From NCBI GenBank assembly GCA_002366635.1, contig DFBN01000045.1, positions 4,430-10,954 of the forward strand: a stretch of 6,525 nt of DNA, written 5' to 3'. The notes under the pieces were generated by a model. It was not told the origin of the DNA. It was given only the letters and a program-made list of their open reading frames with translations, and did no database searches. This document shows positions 1-5,428 of this stretch, one piece after another (positions within the stretch are counted from its first letter, which is position 1; each line of letters begins with the position of its first letter). The stretch comes from Caldifarciminota bacterium UBA3079. GTDB taxonomy: Bacteria > Hydrothermota > Tepidihabitantia > Tepidihabitantales > Tepidihabitantaceae. Both the position numbers and the translations under genes were made by a program.

Positions 1-354
1 CTTCGCCGCCATTCGGCACGGTTAAGGTTACGCTCGGCCGACCCAGAATGATGAAATCACTATCGCTTTCATCATGGGCTGTCCCGGCTACATTGAATGC
101 CACGATTCTAATTCTTGCATGTTCTGTAGGTGTATCGGGCACATTCCAGGTATGAGTGTTTGCTGCTGCTTCCTTGAACTGGAAAATCCAGGTAGCGCCA
201 CCATCGGTTGAATAAAAAATCGAATCGGTAATCGCGGTCCCACCACTATGGGTGCAGGTGATTGTTTGTGCCGAATTGACCGGCCAGACTTCGCCGCCAT
301 TCGGCACGGTTACCGTCACGCTCGGCTTTGCCAGAACGATGAAGTTACCATTGG
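1..354 (-). repeat. Tandem duplication encoding PNGGE-type Ig domains (96-codon period)
   Basis: Bases 1-24 and 289-312 are identical, and the similarity continues with scattered mismatches for about another 25 bases. The offset is 288 bp, exactly 96 codons, so the copies are in frame. Each encodes the linker and first strand of an Ig-like domain (K/R-P-S-V-T-V/L-T-V-P-N-G-G-E, residues 602-614 and 698-710). The second copy is cut by the window edge, so the number of units is unknown. Confidence 0.85.
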
Positions 355-2131
355 CCGTATCATTGGTCGGGTTAATATCATCGGCAAGTATGGTATTGGC
401 GGTAATGTCATAAGTATCTACCGGAGTGGCGGTCCAGCCATTGGTGAAGGTATCAATAACAGTGCTGCCGAACGGAACCGCAACAGTCTCAATGATATCA
501 TATACTGGATAGCCAGGGGTGCTGTCAATGACAACATGAACGCTGCAGGCCGTAAATGCATTGCCATAATTGGTTATCTGAATCCGAGGGTAAACCACTG
601 TGCTTTCAGAAATGATACCGACCGGGTAAAGAATTGTATCTATCCCGACATCGCGTTCCGGATAGAAAAACCGACCGGTGAATATACTGCTCCACGCATT
701 AACACCAACAGGGATTCGATTTGATTGGCCTCCAACATACACATGGTCAGAATCGTTTACCCAAATCGCGGTCCCAAGGTCTGGCAAGGTATCTGCACTG
801 TAATTAAAAGTCCAGATAGTATCGGGTGGAATCTGGCTGGCATCGGAATAGCAGACGACTGTCAAATCCTTGTCGTCGTTACCGGTTACATATACCCGGC
901 CGTTTTTATAAAAAATGTCATAGCCGTAGTCGTCGTATCCCAAGGCACGGCCCCACACCCCTCCGTGGTTACCCCAGCGCCGTCTGAGGTCATGCGAGAA
1001 TTTATGGGTCACCATACGCATACCACTGAGTAAATCCATACAACCGGTTACATACACATTCTGAGGACTGGCATTATCCAGACAGACAGTAGTGGCAAAA
1101 TCATCCGCTTCGTCACCATCAAGAGAAACAACATCCAAACGAGTACCATTTTGGTCATATCTTATAACAGCGAAGTTCCATGCCTCTTCCAGAAGGTCTG
1201 TTTCAAGATAGTCAAATCCCGCAACATAAATATTGCTATCATTGGCTACAATTACATCGAACCCGACATCGTCATCGTGGTAGAAGGTCGAAAGGTTGTG
1301 GAATGTTTTCTCCCAGATTCGTGTGCCACTAGGATTGAATTTCATAGTCCACACTTCGCGCTCATAGTTGGGATCAAGTCCGAATCCGGTTACAACGATA
1401 TCACCGTTCGACGAATCTATCGCAAGCGCGGTAGCGCAATTGTCATAATCTACATAATCATCATAGAAATCCGGATGACGGTCCTGAGCGTGTTTTTTAT
1501 GGTATGCTGCCGCAGTATCCAGAATATAACTTCTGGTCCAGATGGTATCACCGTCAGAAGGGTTAATCCGCGCTACCAGAAACTTGCTAAGACCATTAAA
1601 AGAGTCGGTCCAGCATGTGCCGCAGATATAAAGGTCACCGAACTTACCCCTAGCGATATCAAAGCCGATATCATCGCCCGGCCGATCCATGTGCTTCCTC
1701 CACTTTTCAGCGCCTGAACTATCAAACTTTTCCCAAGCCATAGCAAACTCATTCGTATCACCACCAACGGCAATGTCGTACGCTCCGACAAAATATACAA
1801 AACTATCGCCTTCGAGTGTAATCGCATGGGCAATATCATCTCCCCAATAACCGTGGCCGCTACCGCTGAACGCCCGTGTCCACGCAGTATCACCCCATTG
1901 GTTGTATTTTGCCAGAAACAGACTACTGACTGCCCAACCTGGTCCACCTGTGGTGGCGACGCCGCACAGATACGCATTCCCATGGCTATCCGCCTGGATA
2001 TCGGTCGCCCGGTTAAGCCATGTCGTTCCTGAATGCAATGAGTCATAGTATTGTCTTACCCACATCGTATCAACATGGGCCAGTGCCAGCATTGGCACCA
2101 GTACCAGAAGTAACAAACTTTTTCTTAACAT
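1..2131 (-). CDS. Secreted SBBP-type beta-propeller protein with CARDB-like and tandem PNGGE-type Ig domains (3' end missing)
   Basis: The frame is open without a stop for 710 codons from the ATG at 2131-2129 to the window edge, so the C-terminus is missing. The product opens with a signal peptide (Lys/Arg at 3-4, hydrophobic run 5-17, likely cleavage after the Ala-Leu-Ala ending at 18). Residues 25-480 form about eight propeller blades. Each has a core strand of the type G-N-x-Y-V-x-G, near residues 51, 110, 165, 243, 299, 357, 411 and 462, as in SBBP repeats. The step between blades three and four is about 78 residues instead of 51-59, which suggests an inserted acidic/His-containing loop near 203-230. 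Residues 493-597 resemble a CARDB-like Ig domain. A PNGGE-type Ig domain (Kre9/KNH-like in my reading) follows at 602-697, and a second copy begins at 698. No catalytic motif is visible. The export and surface role is inferred; a sorting tail may lie beyond the edge. The start is supported by a strong SD. The gene is probably co-transcribed with the upstream 986-residue gene. Confidence 0.9.
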   Translation of the reverse strand, partial: MLRKSLLLLVLVPMLALAHVDTMWVRQYYDSLHSGTTWLNRATDIQADSHGNAYLCGVATTGGPGWAVSSLFLAKYNQWGDTAWTRAFSGSGHGYWGDDIAHAITLEGDSFVYFVGAYDIAVGGDTNEFAMAWEKFDSSGAEKWRKHMDRPGDDIGFDIARGKFGDLYICGTCWTDSFNGLSKFLVARINPSDGDTIWTRSYILDTAAAYHKKHAQDRHPDFYDDYVDYDNCATALAIDSSNGDIVVTGFGLDPNYEREVWTMKFNPSGTRIWEKTFHNLSTFYHDDDVGFDVIVANDSNIYVAGFDYLETDLLEEAWNFAVIRYDQNGTRLDVVSLDGDEADDFATTVCLDNASPQNVYVTGCMDLLSGMRMVTHKFSHDLRRRWGNHGGVWGRALGYDDYGYDIFYKNGRVYVTGNDDKDLTVVCYSDASQIPPDTIWTFNYSADTLPDLGTAIWVNDSDHVYVGGQSNRIPVGVNAWSSIFTGRFFYPERDVGIDTILYPVGIISESTVVYPRIQITNYGNAFTACSVHVVIDSTPGYPVYDIIETVAVPFGSTVIDTFTNGWTATPVDTYDITANTILADDINPTNDTANGNFIVLAKPSVTVTVPNGGEVWPVNSAQTITCTHSGGTAITDSIFYSTDGGATWIFQFKEAAANTHTWNVPDTPTEHARIRIVAFNVAGTAHDESDSDFIILGRPSVTLTVPNGGE

Positions 2132-2142
2132 CTTTCCTCCTT
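2132..2142 (-). promoter_or_regulatory. Ribosome binding site overlapping the upstream stop codon
   Basis: On the minus strand the upstream gene ends in TAA (2143-2141), and the run AAGGAGG (2142-2136) starts inside that stop codon. Four bases (AAAG) then separate it from the ATG at 2131. The match to the 16S anti-SD sequence fixes the start of the left gene. The 9-bp gap also implies translation from the same mRNA as the upstream gene. Confidence 0.9.
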
Positions 2143-2403
2143 ATCGGGCCAGAAGCAGCTTTCTGGTTACTACACTCGAGCCGCTTTCATTCACGAAAAC
2201 TAGCTTTGCCAGATATACCCCTTGGGCAAAGCCATCGTCACAAAGGCTCACACCGTATTCACCAGGAACCTGCCATTTGTCCACAAGCAGTCTCATGCGC
2301 CGGCCGGTAATGTCATAAAGAATCAACTGCACCTTTCCCGCTGCGGGCACATTATAGCGCAGCATAGTCCGGCCGATAAACGGGTTCGGCACTGCGGCAA
2401 GCT
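2141..2403 (-). other. T9SS type A-like C-terminal sorting domain (residues 900-986)
   Basis: The last 87 residues form a compact beta-sandwich-type tail: P-N-P-F at 905-908, a strand with L-Y-D-I-T-G-R, the turn V-P-G-E-Y-G, then G-V-Y-L-A-K-L and a short basic-hydrophobic end. This order is typical of the Por secretion tail family (TIGR04183 style). In Bacteroidota such tails are recognised by the T9SS machinery and removed at the cell surface. That this organism uses the same route is inference. Confidence 0.85.
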
Positions 2404-5101
2404 CGGGCCTGAACATCGGCAGCGGTATAAAACCTGCAGTCTGAATACCACCATAACCTCCGCCCGGATTGAGCGGAAGGTCGGCATTGTATTTCCAGAA
2501 ATCGAGCGTCTTACGGCCCCTCAGAAAGTAAATCTTGCCGTTACCGTATTCCAGACAGCTACCACGATATGGTTTCCGACCCGAAGGCCCCAGTGGTATC
2601 GTATCAGCGGTCTCAACCCAGGTATCATGGGCAGGAACATAATACCAGAATTCATTCAGCTTGCCGCCTTTGGTAGCGTAAAGTCGCTCGTATTCAGGGT
2701 CCCAGGCCATTCCCGCACCTTTCTTTACTTTCCGGTGCCGGCTTGAAAGTCGGCTGTTACGCAGAGACTGCCTGGCCACCCAGGTATCCTGGGCAATATT
2801 GTAAGCATAGAACTCATAGCTACGGCTGTAACCTTTCAAAAGATAAATGGTATTATCTCCGTCAAATGCCATGCAGGTTCCGTATTTGCATTTCCTGTTT
2901 CGTTCACCACCCGGCACATTGGCCATAGTCAGCCAACTGTCGGCAGGAATATCGAAAGCGTAGAATTCAAAGGTATTGCTTCCTTTGCAACTGTAGAACC
3001 GGTCCAGAGATGGAACAAATGACATGCCGGTGCCACCTTTGACCTTGCGCCCACTCGGACCCAAAGGATAGCTTTTCTGCTCCACCCAGCCGGTATCACC
3101 GGCAACGGAATACCGCCAGAACTCAAAAGTATTGTTTCCCTTGAGCGCATAAATATGGTAGCTTGAGTCTGGCTCCAGCCGTCCGCCCCTTTTCACCCGT
3201 TTCCTGCGCCCGCTCGAACCTTCTCTTGGGATACTTTCTTCTGTAGTCCATTCCTCAGTATGGATATTATAAGAGTAAAACTCGGTAGTATTGTTCCCCT
3301 TGAATGCAAAAACTAGGCTGTCAGGAATAAACGCCAGTGAACCGCCGTCTTTTACTTCCCGCTTGCGCCTGCCTGAAGATACCGGCATGGATGTCAACTG
3401 CTGCCAGACATATACAGTGGTTACCTTACCGTAACTGCTGTCATTCACAGGCTCTTTATCGTCGGGAAGCTGAGTATAGCATTTTACCGTAAAGTCGCCT
3501 ACATCACGCACTTTCCACGGGCTGAATTCAACAAGAGTCGAATCATAAGGAGCCAGAGTCTGATACTGTGCGTCGAAGTAAAAATTGCCTATCTCCAGCC
3601 GCACCGGGAAAACAAGCTCGAATGCGCTGTAGTTGTGCACCCATACCCGTGGTGTCAACTCCGCATCGTAACGCAGGGTATCAACCGGTTGAACAACCAT
3701 ACCCGCCCCCACATCGGCCTCAGAATATTTAACCGTGGCGTAATCATAACCGTTGCTGCGCCGATAGAGGTCACTCCCGGTCGTGTAAACATCACCCAGC
3801 CTGTCCACCGCAATGTCGAAAGCGTAATCGTCATCATCATAGACACCGCGGATTGCCTGCCAGACCGGATTGCCTTCAAGACTGTATTTAGCGGTCATCC
3901 AGTCGAAACAACATGTTGCATCGCAGACGATACCGGCCACATAGACATTGCCATAAGTGTCAACGGCCAGCGCAGTAACGCTGTCAATGTCTTCCACTCC
4001 GGAATCATAAACCCTGAACCAGTCGGTCTCGCCATCAGGGTTGATTCGGTACACAAGCATATCCTGGTCGCTCTCGGCATAGAAATCCATTGTATATCCG
4101 CCACAGTAAACATGGCGATCGCTGTCAACTGCGATCTCAGAGGCGCCCTCTACATGACGATAATCTCCGGCATCAAGGCAATTGACCCAGAGCGATTCGC
4201 CTTCCGGCGAATACTTGATTGTGGTCGCATCATATTTTGTATCATTCCCGCCCGCACTGCCAGTAACATATACATTGCCCGAATTGTCAACCGCTATGCC
4301 GTAGGCGTAATCTGCCTTGGGGTCGAGCCCGACAAGGCCGGTGCCGTCATATGTCCGGGTCCAGACCGTATCACCGGATGCGGTATCGAACTTCACGGTA
4401 AAATAGTCAAGGCTATCACTAGACCCAGTCAGTGCATAGCCGGTAACATAGAGATTGCCTTCCTGGTCCAGCACCATGGCCGTAGCGCAGTCATCGCCAT
4501 TGCCATCGCCGTTCAGTCTTGCTTCCCACAGTTCGTTGCCGTCTTCGTCGTAGTGAATCGTCAAATAATCGAAATTACCGGAACCGGAACTGTAACCCGT
4601 GACAAAACATCCACCCCGACAGTCAGGGACAACTGCTCTTGCAATATCTACGGCGCCATTGTCGTAACGCTTGACCCACGCCTCAGTGCTATCCGGTAGG
4701 TATTTAATGGTAACATAATCGGTTGTTTCCGGTTGTGGAGTTACGGTCTTCCCGGTCACAAACACATTGCCCGTACTGTCCACTGCAATCCCGTAGGGTT
4801 CTTCATGGGTGTTTACACCGGCAGAATACCGCTTTGACCAAAGAATGTCGCCGCTGTCCGCAGAAATCTTGACTGTGGCAAGGTCGAAATCACCATAGGT
4901 CTGCTCGCTGTAACCGGTCACAACGATATCACCTTCCGGTGTCAAAGCCATCTGGGTTGCTTCATCCCAGCCTTCTTCCAGAAAACCTGGGTCATACCAT
5001 GAAGTCCAAATGTCTACTTGCGCCCATCCGGTCCCGGCTAGCAGGAATATTCCGACGACTAATGCAAAGAAAGATTTTATGAACCGACATCTTAGCTTCA
5101 T
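2141..5101 (-). CDS. Secreted double beta-propeller protein (SBBP plus Kelch-like) with T9SS-type C-terminal sorting domain
   Basis: Complete 986-residue protein. Residues 1-27 are a Sec signal peptide (basic n-region, hydrophobic 10-22, likely cleavage after Trp-Ala, leaving Gln28 first). Residues 30-460 hold eight SBBP-type blades with cores G-N-x-Y-V-T-G near 57, 111, 163, 215, 275, 329, 384 and 436. A CARDB-like Ig domain follows at about 464-565. Residues 568-880 hold six Kelch-like blades; each has a basic cluster (S-G-R-R/K-K type, near 576, 630, 683, 733, 786, 840) and then a K-G-x-N-T-x-E-F-Y/W-x-Y...D-T-W strand near 600, 653, 705, 755, 810 and 860. After a Gly/Pro-rich linker, residues 900-986 match the T9SS type A sorting domain: P-N-P-F at 905-908, L-Y-D-I-T-G-R near 928, G-x-Y near 961, and a Lys-Leu-Leu-Leu-Ala-Arg end. 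In known systems this tail directs outer-membrane passage and surface attachment. No enzymatic motif is seen. The ATG at 5101 has a strong SD. Confidence 0.95.
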   Translation of the reverse strand: MKLRCRFIKSFFALVVGIFLLAGTGWAQVDIWTSWYDPGFLEEGWDEATQMALTPEGDIVVTGYSEQTYGDFDLATVKISADSGDILWSKRYSAGVNTHEEPYGIAVDSTGNVFVTGKTVTPQPETTDYVTIKYLPDSTEAWVKRYDNGAVDIARAVVPDCRGGCFVTGYSSGSGNFDYLTIHYDEDGNELWEARLNGDGNGDDCATAMVLDQEGNLYVTGYALTGSSDSLDYFTVKFDTASGDTVWTRTYDGTGLVGLDPKADYAYGIAVDNSGNVYVTGSAGGNDTKYDATTIKYSPEGESLWVNCLDAGDYRHVEGASEIAVDSDRHVYCGGYTMDFYAESDQDMLVYRINPDGETDWFRVYDSGVEDIDSVTALAVDTYGNVYVAGIVCDATCCFDWMTAKYSLEGNPVWQAIRGVYDDDDYAFDIAVDRLGDVYTTGSDLYRRSNGYDYATVKYSEADVGAGMVVQPVDTLRYDAELTPRVWVHNYSAFELVFPVRLEIGNFYFDAQYQTLAPYDSTLVEFSPWKVRDVGDFTVKCYTQLPDDKEPVNDSSYGKVTTVYVWQQLTSMPVSSGRRKREVKDGGSLAFIPDSLVFAFKGNNTTEFYSYNIHTEEWTTEESIPREGSSGRRKRVKRGGRLEPDSSYHIYALKGNNTFEFWRYSVAGDTGWVEQKSYPLGPSGRKVKGGTGMSFVPSLDRFYSCKGSNTFEFYAFDIPADSWLTMANVPGGERNRKCKYGTCMAFDGDNTIYLLKGYSRSYEFYAYNIAQDTWVARQSLRNSRLSSRHRKVKKGAGMAWDPEYERLYATKGGKLNEFWYYVPAHDTWVETADTIPLGPSGRKPYRGSCLEYGNGKIYFLRGRKTLDFWKYNADLPLNPGGGYGGIQTAGFIPLPMFRPELAAVPNPFIGRTMLRYNVPAAGKVQLILYDITGRRMRLLVDKWQVPGEYGVSLCDDGFAQGVYLAKLVFVNESGSSVVTRKLLLAR
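2462..3398 (-). repeat. Six Kelch-like blades with a basic-cluster signature (residues about 568-880)
   Basis: Six units of 50-55 residues repeat a basic cluster and, about 23 residues later, a strand of the form L-K-G-N-N-T-x-E-F-Y-x-Y with a closing D-T-W. The Trp and the aromatic strand match the Kelch plan, but the usual Gly-Gly doublet is replaced by Lys/Arg-Gly. The Arg-rich cluster sits where classical Kelch has its R-x-x-H-type segment. Six units fit a closed six-bladed propeller. Confidence 0.8.
3722..5017 (-). repeat. Eight SBBP-type blades (residues about 29-460)
   Basis: Eight units of roughly 52-60 residues repeat the pattern I-A-V-D-x-x-G-N-V-Y-V-T-G followed by D-x-x-T-x-K-Y and a W at the next strand. 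The DNA copies are diverged, with only short shared stretches such as the anticodon-strand string ACATTGCC, so the duplication is old. The segment is strongly acidic. Confidence 0.8.
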
Positions 5102-5105
5102 TAAG

Positions 5106-5113
5106 ACCTCCTT
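5106..5113 (-). promoter_or_regulatory. Ribosome binding site of the 986-residue gene
   Basis: On the minus strand AAGGAGG at 5113-5107 is followed by five bases (TCTTA) and the ATG at 5101-5099. It is a full match to the canonical anti-SD sequence at good spacing and decides the start. Confidence 0.9.
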
Positions 5114-5129
5114 AAAGGCTCACGCTTTT

Positions 5130-5190
5130 ATCCTGAACCGGGTGGTAACCCACACACCCATTTTTGTCTTAGAGAAAATCCTTACCGGGT
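5130..5190 (-). repeat. Direct repeat in the operon leader
   Basis: On the plus strand ATCCTTACCGGGT (5178-5190) recurs as ATCCTGAACCGGGT (5130-5143), about 48 bp apart. On the minus-strand RNA the copies share ACCCGGT and AGGAT. The 5' segment CCGGG (5212-5208) could pair with either copy's CCCGG, and GGTAA (5186-5182) could pair with TTACC (5148-5144). These stems are only 5 bp, so a regulatory fold is speculative. Confidence 0.4.
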
Positions 5191-5231
5191 ATAAATTTAA
5201 GCCCACGCCCGGCTCTAGACCATAGGATGCA

Positions 5232-5260
5232 ACCGCAGGACAAATATTGTCCTGTTCGGT
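5232..5260. promoter_or_regulatory. Perfect 8-bp-arm dyad (hairpin or operator) at the predicted transcription start
   Basis: CAGGACAA (5236-5243) and TTGTCCTG (5247-5254) are perfect inverted copies around ATA. A further 4-bp pairing (ACCG at 5232-5235 with CGGT at 5257-5260) follows after a 2-nt bulge. With the -10 box at 5268-5273, the transcript would begin near 5261, so this element covers about +1 to +30. It could be an operator that blocks initiation or a 5' stem that protects the mRNA. There is no T-run, so it is not a good terminator. Confidence 0.65.
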
Positions 5261-5267
5261 CTGTTTC

Positions 5268-5295
5268 AGTATATATCCGTATCCGACAAAGTCAA
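5268..5295 (-). promoter_or_regulatory. Sigma70-type promoter for the propeller operon
   Basis: Read on the minus strand: TTGACT at 5295-5290 (five of six to TTGACA), a 16-bp spacer, and TATACT at 5273-5268 (five of six to TATAAT). Initiation would fall near 5261, giving a leader of about 160 nt before the ATG at 5101. It is the best promoter match I found in the window. Confidence 0.65.
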
Positions 5296-5302
5296 GTTAC
5301 GA

Positions 5303-5345
5303 TTCTGCCAAAACTTCCGCAAATTCCGGTCGGGTTTTGGCAGAA
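5303..5345. repeat. Inverted repeat with 12-bp perfect arms between the divergent promoters
   Basis: TTCTGCCAAAAC (5303-5314) and GTTTTGGCAGAA (5334-5345) are perfect inverted copies. An inner CCG/CGG pairing (5317-5319 with 5331-5333) lies after a 2-nt bulge. The arm centres are 31 bp apart, close to three helical turns. The element lies just upstream of the minus-strand -35 box and about 50 bp before the plus-strand -35 box. It may be a regulator binding site, or less likely a hairpin. Confidence 0.6.
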
Positions 5346-5393
5346 AACCCATTGTTCTGAATGCCCTCGGGAAACATCGGCCCTGATGCCTGC

Positions 5394-5421
5394 TTGACTT
5401 CACCAACCCGAACGATAATAT
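5394..5421 (+). promoter_or_regulatory. Candidate promoter for the NHL-repeat gene, placed for a leaderless start
   Basis: TTGACT (5394-5399) is followed after 16 bp by TAATAT (5416-5421, four of six to TATAAT); GATAAT at 5414-5419 is an alternative with a short 14-bp spacer. Initiation would fall near 5427-5429, on or just before the GTG at 5429. This agrees with the lack of any SD sequence there. Confidence 0.45.
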
Positions 5422-5428
5422 TTCTTCA

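Larger units (their letters stand above)
5102..5428. other. Divergent intergenic region (327 bp)
   Basis: No coding frame here looks real. From left to right it holds the SD and a leader of about 160 nt for the minus-strand operon, with two short direct repeats; a 19-bp dyad near the predicted transcription start; a sigma70-type promoter for the minus strand; an inverted repeat with 12-bp arms; and a weaker promoter candidate next to the plus-strand GTG. Both flanking genes are therefore likely controlled from this segment. Confidence 0.8.

Noticed and set aside
248..1717. Plus-strand open frames at 248-724, 725-1033 and 1151-1717
   Set aside because: They lie opposite the 710-codon minus-strand frame, which encodes regular propeller and Ig repeats. 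The plus-strand translations show no domain, signal or convincing SD.
1573..2046. Minus-strand 157-codon frame overlapping the start of the left gene
   Set aside because: It is an alternative frame inside the left gene. Its product has no recognisable motif, while the main frame encodes consistent blades throughout.
3635..4699. 354-codon plus-strand open frame opposite the SBBP domain of the 986-residue gene
   Set aside because: It is wholly antisense to a gene with clear domains, signal peptide and SD. Its translation is an Ile/Val-rich string without recognisable motifs, and it owes its openness to the codon pattern of the repeated blades.
3722..5017. Regularly spaced similar segments as a CRISPR array or DNA-level satellite
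   Set aside because: The spacing reflects in-frame protein blades of varying length; no identical 24-40-bp direct repeats occur at constant intervals.
5232..5345. The two inverted repeats as rho-independent terminators
   Set aside because: Neither stem is followed by a T-run on either strand, and both lie upstream of genes at divergent promoters rather than after a stop codon.
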